A stretch of DNA of 64,000 nucleotides from Apricaphanius iberus. Lineage: Eukaryota; Chordata; Actinopteri; Cyprinodontiformes; Aphaniidae. The first letter of the stretch is position 1, and every line of letters begins with the position of its first letter. The notes under the pieces were generated by a model, which saw only the letters and a list, made by a program, of their open reading frames with translations, did not search any database and was not told where the DNA came from. Position numbers and translations under genes: made by a program. Below are positions 40,989 through 53,071 of this stretch, piece after piece. Location: NCBI GenBank assembly GCA_028564705.1, contig JAPXFQ010001133.1, positions 1,550,001 through 1,614,000 of the forward strand, written 5' to 3'.

Positions 40989-43002
40989 TGATGCGTTCAT
41001 ACTGCAAGCTTTGTCAGCGTCAAGCAACGCTCATAAAGTGGCTAGTTCGACGCATAAACACAGAAGCTGAAGCTAGCAAAGCTGAAGCTAGCAAAGCTCG
41101 TACGCCAGCCTTTCTCTGCTAGTGATGGGAAGACCGACTCTTTTTACCGACTCGAATCATTTACTCTCGAACATTAAATTGAACGAATCTTTAACGAATC
41201 ATTTAGTTCATTTTAACAGCAGGTGGCGCTGTTGCCCTCTTGTGGGCGTCGTAGTAAAAAAGGCAGCGGTTCTCCAACGAATCATAATTCACAACCCCAA
41301 GTGACCCATTTACCGACTCATTCCTGTTACTCTTAGCAACTAATTTCACTAGTAGAAATATTTATAGTTTATAATTAAATTTGTGGGGGGGAAAACACCC
41401 AGTTAAAAAAAACATTTCTGCTCTGGACTGAAAGAAAAACCCTGAGTACAAAACTCACATCACGAGAATAGCTCATTAGTTCACAGTAGTATAGCTCTGC
41501 TAACATGCTAACAGCACATTGAGTTACTCACCCCTTCCTTTCCGAGAGCTAACCGAAGCTAGCTTGCAATGTCTGGTGCTGAATCGCTAGCGTGAACAAA
41601 TCGCTCACTCCGGCTCACAGCTCAAACGAGCTGAACGACACATTCACCCCTCCTCCTTACCGGCTCACAGCTCAATTCTCCACTACAATACAGAAGGCAA
41701 CATGTTTTGTTTCACCTGACAAGAAAAAACAAAATGCCACAAGCAATTCGAAAACCTAGGAAAGCATATACACACCAAAAAATCATTGTTTAACAACGCG
41801 ACAGTGACTAGGTAGGTGTCACGTGACAAATGAACGAATCTACTACTCCACACACAGTACACCCTGAGCTGTGAACAATGAACGAGAAGATCCGTTCAGT
41901 CCGAACTGTTGGTCACATTACAGCTGGGTAGAGGAAGAGTGAGTGTAAACTAATTTAGACAATTGGTGATACAATTAAAACAAAAAGGAATAATTAATAA
42001 GTTCCCTATGTTTACATGGTGTGTTTATTGTGTACAAAATGTGACATTATGATGATGATGATTATTATTATTACTATTATTATTATTATTAATAATACTA
42101 TTATTATGCTTATGTTTGTTGTTATTATCATCATCATGTATTTATTATTTATTCAATATGCTGATATAGTTTTCAAAAGTTTTTATTTATAAACAAACAT
42201 ATAACACTTTACATTATACACGCAATAACACATCTACAAGAACTGGAGACCACTAAATAATTATGATTTAATGAATAAATAATATATATCGGGTGTCAAA
42301 TGACAAATAAAGGAACATTAGATATCAGACATAATTCATTTCCTTGTTCATCTCTCAGTCCGCTCCACAGCCTGTAGCAAGCTGAGCCACAGTTTTCACG
42401 TGACGAATGAGTAAGAATGATCCGTCACGATCCGTATATGAACGAATCGTGAGCGAACTGTAGTACTTGCTGCTCGCCACACACAGACTGAGCGGTCTGG
42501 CTGTCACATGACAAAAGAACTGGGACCTAAGAACGGACGCAGCAGCTGAGTGAGTCATGAACGAATCATTTCTGTTTCCTGTCTTGCTGCTGACTGACCT
42601 CATGCAGCTGATGACATGTGGCAAGAGAAGGTACTGCATGACAATGAACGAATCGCTCACTGAGAGGACTCGTTACTCTCGGGTCATATAAAAGATTAGT
42701 TCATTTTGAACGATTCGTTCACGAACGATACATCACTATTCTCTGCTGGATGTTTTAAACACTAGCGGATCGTGGTTGGCTAGGCAGCGTCGACGTCGGG
42801 CAACATCACTACAGTGAGACGCTCTGATTGGTTGCCCCCCTGCATCAAGAGCATCAGGACTGTCAGAAGTTCAACTAGCTGAACTTCTGTGTTGCTAGAG
42901 TTATGAGCTTTGAAGCTTGAAACGCAGGAAAAGATTGAAAAGTTCACAAAAGCTAATCTAGACGCTGCTGACTCTGACAAAGCCTGCGGTTTGAACACAC
43001 CA
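40989..43002. mobile_element. Harbinger-like MITE split by a hAT insertion
   Basis: The left end TGATGCGTTCATACTGCAAG pairs with the right end (reverse complement TGGTGTGTTCAAACCGCAGG); the match goes on through GCTTTGTCAG. TTA stands on both sides (40986-40988 and 43003-43005), the 3-bp TWA-type duplication of PIF/Harbinger. Without the inserted hAT element and one duplication copy it is 387 bp. Its body shares TCACTACAGTGAGACGCTCTGATTGGTTGCC-like sequence (42808-42834) with the element at 52266-53071. Confidence 0.8.
41120..42738. mobile_element. hAT element, non-autonomous (1619 bp), ACGAATC-rich
   Basis: Perfect 8-bp ends TAGTGATG / CATCACTA and the exact 8-bp duplication TTCTCTGC (41112-41119, 42739-42746). 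Near both ends the word GAACGAATC or its variants recur (about 41180, 41196, 41276, 41832, 42442, 42559, 42646 and inverted at 42705), probably subterminal transposase sites. A trinucleotide microsatellite (42050-42135) is in the middle. No transposase ORF. It landed inside the Harbinger-like MITE. Confidence 0.9.
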
Positions 43003-43223
43003 TTACAATTAGTATTTTTGACTGGGATATTTAGTTGTTAGAAGCAGTAACAGCCCGGATAAGGCTGTGATGTTCTAAACATTAATTCTTCACATCAACT
43101 TCCAGCCTTAGGCTATGCTAAGCCTGCGTGCTAATGGCTATGCTACCTAAACTAAAACTGTTAGATCTAGACAGATCAACAGAAATATTGAACAATTAAC
43201 ATGTTTAATCACAAATTTCTTAC

Positions 43224-43417
43224 CTTGTTTATCCACCTCACACGTCCATTCGGATCCTTCTTTTCTGTGTATAATGTATATAAAATAAATGGTGGTTCAT
43301 TACAAGGGTCGGTATCATTCATACACTGGTGCGTTTTGCATTCTCCACCGTTCAATGTGGTAACTGCTGTTTCTACAGCCAACCACAACACAATGAGTAC
43401 CAGGCATAAAAGGTCCA
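43224..43417 (-). CDS. Exon-like open segment, possible secreted protein
   Basis: Unrecognised. A minus-strand open frame of 64 codons is bounded by an acceptor (GCTGTTTCTAG before 43417) and a strong donor (AACAAG|GTAAGA after 43224). The frame begins with the last two bases of a codon (TG), so an A at the end of a preceding exon would give ATG. The product would start with DLLCLVLIVLWLAVETA, like a signal peptide core, then ECKTHQCMNDTDPCNEPP with three close cysteines, and end GRVRWINK. No partner exon was found on either side; downstream is the MITE/hAT composite. There is no ATG in the frame. It could be a chance ORF. Confidence 0.3.
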
Positions 43418-43439
43418 CTAGAAACAGCCTTTAGGTTCC

Positions 43440-44365
43440 TTTAATAGTCATGGGGTCCAAGGCGCATTAGTGACCATGCGCACTCGTAATACTGATATGG
43501 CTTATTAATGAGAGTCCCAAATTCAGTAACTCAGAAAATCTGAATATTGTGAAAATGTGCAACATTGAAGACACCTGGTGCCGTCCTCTAAGTAACTTAT
43601 ATTAATAATCTCTGAGAATCATAAAAACCAAAAAGAGAAACTTTAACTAGAGGAATCATTACAGCTGTTAAAACTATTCAACCCGGGTAACGGAAACTCA
43701 GGAAGTGTTTCACTAACACTATTACATTATAGAAGTGAAAATTCTGTTTTGTTACAAATATATTTCTGAAAGTCCCCAGAGTTGAATTATTTTAGCAAAA
43801 GTTCAAACTTGTAGGGGTAAATAGTTAACCAGTTCTATGTAGTGGTGTCTAAAAGGTGAAATAGCCATAGGGTGGCGCTGTTAGAGCTACGATTACACAG
43901 AAGAAAGCTCAAACACGCGGCCATTTTTACTCATCAGGAAACATGAAGACTAAAACAAGCTGGTGGTTTTTGACAGCTAACGAGGTCAATGACACGGGTA
44001 AGACAACACAATGAACTTTCCCTCAAACCACAATTCAACTTAATTTATCAAGTCCATCAATTGTGGGACTTTTATGTCAGATAACATGATGTAATTTTAA
44101 TAATGATAATTGGGAAACTTGGTCCTGTAGCTTCCTAAGAGTTAGAAGGAAAATCCAGCATGAAGCAATATGAGCCATAAGTCCAGAGTGGAGCAGGATT
44201 ACTTATTGATTTAATATTACAAATTAGTACAAATATAATAAAGAGAAAGGTGTAGATCTGATATAAAAAAAGTTCCCTACAATGCTAGCTGATTCAGCAC
44301 TACAATACAGTATTAAAACTAATGTGAACTAATCAAAGGCTTTGTAATATTGGGAGATTTGTTTC
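43440..44365. other. Intergenic DNA
   Basis: No recognised content. A phrase TAGGGTGGCGCTGTTAGAGC (43868) is similar to ACAGCAGGTGGCGCTG near 41219 but both are short. Confidence 0.4.
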
Positions 44366-44560
44366 TATACCACTGTTTTTTAAGTCGATATGATACTGAT
44401 ACTTGGATCTGAGTACCAATGATGATACTACTAACACAGAAAAAAATACAATAATTTGGAAGACAGGTTTTTCTTTTCTTCTCTGCTTTTGTTACAACAA
44501 ATGATGGACAATTAGATAAAAAATATATAAAATATTGATAAAAATGAGCCACTAGGAGCT
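44366..44560. repeat. Dispersed repeat E (GATAC-type), fragment
   Basis: GATATGATACTGATACTTGG, then ATTTGGAAGACAGGTTTTTC and ACAACAAATGATGGA align with 51290-51420 and, inverted, with 49560-49760. It probably derives from a hAT-like MITE with GGGATGCA ends; here no ends remain. Confidence 0.5.
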
Positions 44561-44828
44561 GATTGGTGTATATCTGCTATCTAGTAAACCTGCTGGCATG
44601 GAGAGTTTTTTCTCCAGAGTTTTCTCTCGTTCTATATAAACTAAACTTCATGTGAAGTAATTCTTTCCTTCGTTGTGCTCCCTGTATTTATAACAGTTGC
44701 TTTCCTCTACTATATGAAGTAGATTTATTGTATGCTTAACCGTATTTTTGTGGTGAGAGCTCCAACAAGTTTCTATTCAGTAAACCAGGACTGGCAGACA
44801 TGGAAGCTGGTAAGGAACGCCTCTGGAC

Positions 44829-45361
44829 CAGGGGCGGAGCTAGGATTTTGCTGAGTATGGGGCCTTTAAGGGGCCCAAATATTCGTCCAACATCCTTACA
44901 CACAATCCTTTTGGTAGGGTTGATACATTTCACCACCCAAACCATGTTGAAACAGTTTAATGGAACTTTGCATGCATTTTTAGCATACATAGACATAATG
45001 CAGACACAAACAGCATTTAAAAAAATCTAATAGTGTCACTTTAAAGTATGTTTGTGGTTGAAAAACACCAGAAGACGATCTGTAAAGGAAATGTAAAATT
45101 ATTTACTAAAGGGAAGTAATTTTATGATTTGCCACAGTTGATTTCTGTCTATTAATTGATTAACCCAATCAATTGAAACAATAATCCTTTATTTTTGGTA
45201 CTTGGAATAACATTAACATTAAAGAAAGTTCAAGTGAATGATTTTCTGTGCTAATTGGATAAATAAAAAAAAGCTTCGTAATAAAATGGCAGAAGTTTAC
45301 TATCTATATCCACTACATCTCTCTTGATTATGTGACAGGACCCCTGTGGCCCCGCCCCTAC
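44829..45361. mobile_element. Possible DNA element with AGGGGCGG ends
   Basis: The left start CAGGGGCGGAGCTAGG and the right end GGCCCCGCCCCTA are short imperfect inverted repeats about 530 bp apart. A relative of the left part (TCAGGGGTGTGGCTATGGGT) is at 53343. No target duplication was seen, so the call is weak. Confidence 0.4.
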
Positions 45362-46980
45362 ATAAGGACTAGATAAAGCGCTATAAAAGTAGAATGAAAC
45401 AGGTAGAGAAAGAGATTACTGATTACAGCCTGCATCTTCCTGTTATGTTTTGAATTTTCTATAAAACTGTTACCTAAAAACCAAAGGAGATCGTCATCAG
45501 AGAACTTTAAATGTTGGTGATGCTGCAGCGTTTTACTGTAGTCTGGACAGCGACCACTAGGTGTAGTCCTTGGAGTTGATATTGTGTTGTGGATTTGATG
45601 AGTCGAAGCCGCTGTTTTTGGTTTCTTTCATATAAAAAAATACATCAACTCATTTATTTTTGTTCATTTCGTACTTCTGCCTCCTTCACAGCGTATGAAG
45701 CTAAAAGCAACAAACACTCTGCAGCTTTTCTAATTAGAGAGAAAATTAGGAAAACACTGAGACAGCTCTGGGCCTAATGAACTAGATCTGACCTCTCCAT
45801 TATATCTGAGGAACGTCTAACAGACTCAGGAAGGAATTCATAAAATATGTCAGTACTGCTGGACAAACAAGACCCCCCAAAGACCCCCATGCCTGGTCAT
45901 TAACGGCGCGAGATGAAGCCAGGGGAGAGGTAGGCATGCAGAGGGTAAACTCTCCCTGGAAACCAGGAGGGAAGGCATGAGGCAGCATGGCGGGTAAAGA
46001 TCTGAGCAGGAACATTAAAGGAAATCCAGGCCAGATAGCCAAAGAAAGTCAGACAGAGTAAAACCAGCGGAGCAACAAAGTGAAACTTCAAAGAGAAGCC
46101 AGAGTCTGAAAATTAGAAAGTAATACCAGAAGAGTCGAGTGAGCTGCTGGGTTACTGAAGAATATTATTTGGTTGGTGTGAAAAACTGCTTCAACTCTGA
46201 GGCTATAGCTGTGTCAGTCATGTTGGAGGAATTTATGCAAATAAAACATTTTTCCCTCATTAAAATCATCTCCGTTTTTCACCAACACTGAATCCTGAGT
46301 AGAAATGTTTTCATCCTAAAATGAACCAGTCAACGTGTTGTAGTAGCTATGCCAGACCTAGAGGTGGTGCTGTTTCTGTCAGCCTGGCTCCTCCCCCCGT
46401 AAAGGTCACACACTGCTGAGGGACGCCATCACATTCGTATCAAGTCAGCCAGCAAACAATCTTTTTAATTAAACCTTTGGCGTTTTTCAGTGGCCATACA
46501 TTACATGCGTTACGTCAAATCTGCCTTTTTTTGCCACACTACTTTTATTTACACATATGATATTTGGAAGATGAAATTCTTGAAATTCCAGTGATTTATG
46601 TAAATCAAGGACACAATCATAACTGCATTTTTAAACCACCCAGAAAAAAGATAATGCCTAACTCACTGTCTAAAGCCATATATCATCGATAGAACAGAAC
46701 CGTCGCTAACAAAAGCGTTTCAGTTTACATCCTCCAGTAAAATAGTTGGTCCCAGTGCTCCCAGTCAGGCAACAAGAAGTGGGTGTACTCTTTCTGATCC
46801 AGCTTGGAACTGTATGCATTATAATGCAAATAGGAAGGGAAGGAGCGCAGATCAAAACTCCTATATCATCAAACTAAGTATATGTTGATGATAGAGATAA
46901 AATGATTTCAAACAAGAGTGTACAATTACTACATTCATTTTGCTTTCGGATTAGAAATACAGACAGAAGTCTGAAGGGAA
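45362..46980. other. Intergenic DNA
   Basis: Short ORFs only. No splice-flanked exon or matched repeat was found. Confidence 0.4.
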
Positions 46981-47240
46981 TTCAATTACAATTCAATTCA
47001 GTTTATTTATATAGCGCCGTTTCACAACAGATGTCATCTCAAGGCACTTTATAAGAAGAGTTATTACAATACAATGTTTAATTTAGGAATTAGAGAACCA
47101 CAGAAGATTGCGTCATGACTTCTCAGCAATCCGTCACACTGAGCAAGCATGAAGCGACAGTGGAGAGGAAAAACTCCCTTTTAACAGGAAGAAACCTCCA
47201 GCAGAACCAGGCTCAGCATAAGTGGTCATCTGCTGAGACC
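46981..47240 (-). repeat. Minus-strand LINE/SINE 3' tail related to repeat C
   Basis: It begins (plus strand) CAATTACAATTCAATTCAGT and TTTATATAGCGCC, the reverse of an (GAATT)n tail, then AGCGACAGTGGAGAGGAAAA and ACAGGAAGAAACCTC, shared with repeat C at 19370-19420 and 59080-59135. Confidence 0.65.
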
Positions 47241-48306
47241 GTCTGGGGTTTGGAGAAGGCAGCAGAGACACAGAAAGAGCAATAGAACTGATGCAGAAGC
47301 AGAAGTTGGGAGCAGGACGTGGAGAACGTTCCTCCACTTTTGGAACAAAGTGCGACTGAATATATATAGGTAATTAAATAACATGTGCAAAAGATCAAAA
47401 GAATGTTAAAATACACATAACCAATCTAAATGCAAATACTGAAGCTGTCAACCGATTACAATTTTTAATCTAACTGATCACAGGGTAGCCGTGAAATAAT
47501 AACAATTAGTTAATACACATAAACATGGTGGAAAAAGTAGTTTTCAGTCAAAAACAGATAAATACAAGAGAGATCCATAAAGCTTTTGCTGTGAACTCCA
47601 TCATCATATTTACACATAGTACTTTTAATCCAGGGATGCCAAACTTGGGGCCTGGGGGCCAAGGTTGCCATCTAGAACTTACATTAAAATCTTCTGGACT
47701 CAGACAGACAACTTGATGTGCAAAATGATAAGTTATTAATGAGTAGATCCAACAAATATATATTATAAATAGTTCATACAGTCCTCACATATGGTGCTTA
47801 CGTTATATCTGAAGCATCACAAATTAGGTTCAAAATTGATATACAAGCCACTAAAATGGGCATGTAGAGCAGAAATATGCACATATTTACATTTACACAT
47901 TTCATAAGACCACCAACAGTCATATTTTATCACTTTCTATAATGTCCCATGGTCCTTTGTTGTTGACAGGTCACCAGGCAGCCTGTTAGCTTAAGCAGCT
48001 ATTATCAACATGCAGCAGCTAGACACAGTCTGGTTGTTGGAAAAACATATCTTTTTTAATGATTTTAGGTAAAATATACATTTTAAAGGCAAGGTTGCAC
48101 TTTCACTCTGCACATCTCTAAACTCCCTGTTGAATTATTACCTTTTTAAAGCGATAGCTTTTAAGATAAGTGTTCCACATTCAACCTTTAAAGCACTGGT
48201 TGGTCCACAACAAGTCGTATGCTCACAGTCCAACATAATCTGCAGCTGAAAGCTTCAATAATTTCCTTCCTTGTGTGTATTTCACACAGCAGTGCCCTTC
48301 TTTTTA
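47241..48306. other. Intergenic DNA
   Basis: Nothing recognised beyond AT-rich DNA and the phrase GCCAAACTTGGGGCCTGGGG (47638), which looks like a hAT MITE end (GCCAAACTTGGGGCC type) without its partner. Confidence 0.35.
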
Positions 48307-48960
48307 TGGGCTTGACACACGGGGAGTGACGTCGCTCCTTCTCCATTCATTTTCTATGGAACTCTCGCGATGAGGCGAAAATCGCCTGCTCTCCTCCAGC
48401 CAAGCGACAGGCGACATTCGTGCCGGTGAGATTCCGCGCTCGTTCTCGTACACGTTCACACGCGGGTTTGCAAGGCGACACAAGAAAGTAAAAAAATTTT
48501 CAACTTTTGTCGCTGTCGCATGGCGCTACAACCAATCAGCGAATGTTTCATTGACTGACCAATAAGCTCAGAGCATGCTACTTCAAATTGTAACCACTTT
48601 GACATGGAAAAACAGATCATTTTAGCTGTGTCTGATGTTCCCATATTTTATGACTATCATCCTTGAGGTCCATCATCAAATGATGATATTCTCCATGATG
48701 TTTCCTTGTTTCTAATATTGGATGAACCCAGAGTTGCCTTTTTCTTTTCTTAAGTAATCTTCATCCTTGATGCTTTGTCTGTCACGGATCGCTTTTAAAA
48801 ATGTCAGAATTGCCGCAAATTTAAGAACCAATAGGATTTCTTGGAGACAAGCGATCCGAGAGCGCGATGCTGCAATCGCTGCTGTTTATCGCGTCCCGTG
48901 TGTTCATTTTCACCTGGGTGGCGACAAGTTTCGCTTGTCGCTCCCCGTGTGTGAGGCCCA
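48307..48960. mobile_element. Harbinger-like MITE (654 bp), ACACACGGGGAG ends
   Basis: The left end TGGGCTTGACACACGGGGAG pairs with the right end (reverse complement TGGGCCTCACACACGGGGAG) with few mismatches. Flanks are TTA on the left and GTA on the right, close to a TWA-type 3-bp duplication. The body has many GGCGACA / TGTCGC words. No ORF of note. Confidence 0.75.
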
Positions 48961-49540
48961 GTATTTTTGATATTTATTAGCGGCTGGACGAGATTGGGGG
49001 ATTACCGCCATCTACTGGTATGGTGAATAGACCATCAGGTCACTCAAGGTTGCTGTAGCCCCTCTAAGGCCAGGAATTTACTTACCTTTGACCTCGCATT
49101 GACACTAGCTGCAGGCATGTACTACTGAAGAATTCCACTAGGGGGCAGAGTACAGAACTCAGACCGGATAGAAACAAAACCAACATGGCGACCGTAGAGG
49201 AGATAATCACCTGTTTAATTTTCAGATTACGACAGAAAAAGATGGCAGCGGTGTTGTAGAGGGTATGTGGACCATTTTTATCGCTATTGTTGATAGTTTT
49301 CCTGCTGATTTTACCACTGTTGACCAGGTAGAGCTCTACACCTCTCTCTAGTGGTTACCTGCATATTGTCGTGTACGGATGCAAAGCATCGTTTTCAGAG
49401 GATGGACACAATCGACGCTTTAAACAAACGCAACCTACGTAGCAATGATAAACATGCGTACGCTTTATTAAAAGCAAGTACAGTCCCAGTGCTGATGTCT
49501 GGCCCCATTTCGGTGAAATAAAGCAGCTTTGATGCAGTAA
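48961..49540. other. Intergenic DNA
   Basis: No recognised gene. Some GC-moderate unique sequence near 49180-49260, with ACCAACATGGCGACCGTAGA resembling a promoter or first-exon context, but no ORF follows. Confidence 0.35.
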
Positions 49541-49546
49541 AGAAAT

Positions 49547-50178
49547 AACAAGCGATGCACCAGTAGTGATATCAGGTATCTGGTATCGGGGCCGATACTA
49601 TCTAATGTTCTCTTATTGGTAGAGCATGAACCGATACATGAACTCTGCAATAATTTCACAGAAACATGTTTATTTTACACTTTTGTGGTCATTTTATTCA
49701 TGTTTTATGTCTTCACCATCATTTGTTGTAGCAAGCAGAGACGCTTTCCATCCCGGTCGCTGTTTGTTTGAACTGTTGCCATCAGGCAGACGATTACAGG
49801 AAATTCAAACCAAGAACAGACTTGAAAACAACTTTTATGCAACAGTAATAACTTCCACATTGCCATAAAAATCATTTCTAAACATTACTCTATAAAATGG
49901 GATGGTGTAATATCGGAATGAATGGTGATGTGTGTGTTTTTGGAAATACGAGAAGGATGAGTTGATTATTTGATTCATTACTTTATTTGCTTATTAATTT
50001 TGTTGTGCAAGTTACAATAAAAATAAAAGTTTGAATTTGAAGGAAATAAAACCTGCCTTCCAATTCGTTGCATTTTCTTTGTGGTGAAAATATCGGCATT
50101 GGTACTAGGTATCAATAAGTACACAGATCCTAGTATTGGTATCGTATCAGTTTTTAAAAAGTAGTATCGTTGCATCCC
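49547..50178. repeat. Dispersed repeat E, fuller copy with GATGCA ends
   Basis: It begins AGCGATGCACCAGTAGTGAT with GTATCTGGTATCGG and ends GTAGTATCGTTGCATCCC, inverted GATGCA ends with GATACC-rich flanks. Matches repeat E fragments at 44366 and 51272. A hAT-like MITE is likely; no clear duplication was seen. Confidence 0.55.
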
Positions 50179-51271
50179 AAAAAAATTACTACTACTTTTT
50201 TGTGGTTTCATCTAAAGCTGATTAATGAGAACTTCTATATTTGGTAACTCGGAGCATAAATTAACTGTTTTAGGTTGTATTCCAAGCAAGAGTGGATAAA
50301 CTTGCAGCCCAGGAACCAGATTCTTTAAGGATTATGGAGTAAAACAAGACCGAATTCATCACATCGTGACACTTCTAATCTTTGTTAGTGTTTAGAAATC
50401 GATTCCGACTGTGAACAAATAATGAAATGTGGTTAAGGAAAAGTAAAAGTGAGATGAAATGTTCACGGGACTCTGAAGCTGACGCTGTTTTCCTGTCTGC
50501 AGCCAGAAGCACAGTTTATCACGTCGATACTGTAGCTGTGCTCACTCCCCTCATCTTCAGGGACTGATGACACGATTGGAAAGCTACGCACGATTCTCAA
50601 CGCCTCCTCCTCTGATCTCCAGCAGAGCTCCACTCCTCGCCCCCCCCCATCCTCCCAAAACTTGGACGCTTAGGCTAACAGCCGGTTAGCAGGTAGATCT
50701 ACCTGGAGACCCGTCTGTGAGTTGGAAGACACGCTGAGCGCGTTTCATCATCCCAAATCAGATTAGCTCACCGCTCCCCGAAACATCACAGCTAAGGAGA
50801 GAGAGGGGGGGAAGAAAGAGACATCAAAGGCTGTTTACTTGTGTTTTACTGTGTTAAATTATTTCCACAAGCCATGGCAAAGTGCTTTTTATGCTTGTGA
50901 ACGCCCACACTGGAAAAAGAGAATGGAAGCCATTTGATTGCTATAAAAGTTGATGTTTTAAGTCACACTGACTGACTGCACACCGAGCTGAGTTCTCCAT
51001 TAGGGGGAAACAGGGAAATAGAAACATTTCTTCCATTTGAGTGCGGTCACATCCAGCCTGTAGACTAGCTGGGAGCTATGCACCCTCTGAGGAAGTAGCT
51101 GGAAAATATATCTTTATATTTCTCACAAGTTGTCTTAAAAAGAACATCCTGGGTTTGCAAAACTTCCAAAGCCTCAAAGCCTTGAGTTTCCTCTCTGTCA
51201 TCGTTTCAGCTAAAGATAGAACAACCAGAATCTGAATCTAAATGTCTTAAACTGAACCTGATTAAATGAGC
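50179..51271. other. Intergenic DNA
   Basis: Contains a moderately GC-rich block (50520-50800) with no ORF or repeat match. Nothing else recognised. Confidence 0.4.
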
Positions 51272-51516
51272 TGTGTTGCATCGATACGTGGATAACATTA
51301 CCTACCGATACCCAGTACCAATGCAGATACTTCTACCACACAAAAAATGCAATGAATTGGAGGACAGGTTTTATTTTTTTCTCTGATTGTTACAAAAAAT
51401 AATGGTGAAAACATAAAATACAAACAAAAACGAGCACAAAATTAAGTATATGTTCATGGTATCTGTTAACTTTAAACAATACCGATACGATTACATACCA
51501 GCATCAGTGCATCCCT
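51272..51516. repeat. Dispersed repeat E, short copy
   Basis: Starts TGTTGCATCGATACG and ends CAGCATCAGTGCATCCCTA, with ACCGATACCCAGTACCAATG inside. About 245 bp; internal deletion relative to the copy at 49547. Confidence 0.6.
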
Positions 51517-52262
51517 ATAAAGAAGCTTTCATTTTTTGTCTTTTTTTTTCTTTTTCTCACTGAAAGCAGCAGGAATCAAACTCACATCCTTCCTATACTG
51601 TATAACGCTGGTCAGGACTGTGTGCTAACCTGCCTAATTGCTAACATGCCTTTTTACCAACAGGTTCAATGATGGTGATCAGAAGCGGTTCGGCTCTCGA
51701 GTCAATTAGATGTGAGGATGAAAAGAAAGTGAACAGAACACAAATGTGTTTTTTGATTCAAACTGTGTATTAAAGATATTTCCAAGTGAAAAAAAAAAAC
51801 CCAGGATGATAATTTATTTACAAAAACAGTGTATGGAGATAAGGAAGGAACCAAATGACAATAATTGACAAAAGTAAATATACAGAAATCCAAAGTCTTC
51901 CTTTTCGCAATCAGTTCCAGTCCTAAGAAGTTCAGTCACAAAGTTTCTTGTCCTTGTAAATTCAAGTTCACAGTGAAAACTGATAAGATCCAAGATGGAA
52001 AACAACTGGAGGAAGAAAAATTATCGGAAAAAAAAAAACCTGACCTAAAAAAGAGACAGAAAAGAAATAATTCAATTATTTACATATATACACGCAGGCA
52101 AAATAAACCAAATAATAAAGATGAAATGTTTTGCTAATTTCATTTAAATCCTTTAACAAACTTAAAGTTTTACATTAATGTTCATTTTCTTTCAATAATC
52201 CAATTATTTTAAACTTAATTTCTAATAATCAATCATCCATTAATTTTTTTTCAGCTCATCAA
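51517..52262. other. Intergenic DNA
   Basis: On the minus strand 51565-51650 resembles a worn tRNA-derived SINE head (GAGTTTGATTCCTG B-box-like). A(10) tract at 51790. No gene. Confidence 0.35.
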
Positions 52263-52265
52263 TTA

Positions 52266-53071
52266 TGCTGCATTCACACCGCACATTTGGTCCGCGTTAG
52301 CTGCGGCAAGATTACATGTAAAGTCTATAGTGGAGTACGTCAGAGGACCGTCAAGGGCTCTGCGGTGCGTTGTGTACGTTAGTTCCATCAACTTAACTTG
52401 TGTTACATACGGCAACGCAGCAACGCAAGCAATGCAGCAACGCAGCAACGCAGCAACGCAGAAGTTCAGCTAGTTTAACTTTTGACGGACCCAACCAAGT
52501 TAACGCAGTGCGGCAACCAATCAGAGCGTCTCACTGTAGTGATGTCACTATACACGTATCTTGAATGAAGCGTGGGTCCAGTGAAAACATTTTCAACAAA
52601 CGCAGATTTCAAAAATCAGAAATAACACTTACCGAAGTAAGATGGACAGGCGCTCCTAAAGAGGAATAGAGAACCTGTAGTTGGTGTCCTGGTAGGAGAT
52701 TTAAGCTCCGATGCGGCCCAGGAGGTCGTGAAATTAGGTGCGGGACAGACGGAAGTAGAGCTGAAAGAGAACCTCATCCATAAGCAGCTCCTGGAGCAAA
52801 TGGTTAAACTCCCCGAACTCAGAACGCATCTGAATAATGACCGCAGATGCTCCCGATATCAACGTTGTCTAGCTTTATCTAGCTAATAAAGCCAAGCCAC
52901 TTTCTAGTTACGATCCACCATGGTTCAGAGCGTGCGGCAACAGAGGAAGCCACGCCCATGCGTTGTTTTTTCCTCAGAAGCAGCCTATGGAAACCAAAAA
53001 GTACATACATCAAACTTCATCCGTTGGATGTGTTGCCTGACGCAGACCAACTGTGCGGTGTGAATGCACCA
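52266..53071. mobile_element. Harbinger-like MITE (806 bp), CATTCACACCGCAC ends
   Basis: The left end TGCTGCATTCACACCGCACA pairs with the right end (reverse complement TGGTGCATTCACACCGCACA), continuing TTGGTC.GCGT. Left flank is TTA; right flank TAT. The body shares GAGCGTCTCACTGTAGTGAT with the MITE at 40989-43002. A CAGCAACG short tandem repeat is at 52428-52460. No transposase. Confidence 0.8.

Noticed and set aside
43201..43434. 77-codon plus-strand ORF opposite the exon candidate
   Set aside because: No motif and no splice signals; the minus strand has both.
49180..49260. First exon or promoter around CAACATGGCGACCGTAGAGG
   Set aside because: The ATG frame (ATGGCGACCGTAGAGGAGAT) continues only a short way and no donor fits convincingly; kept out as unsupported.
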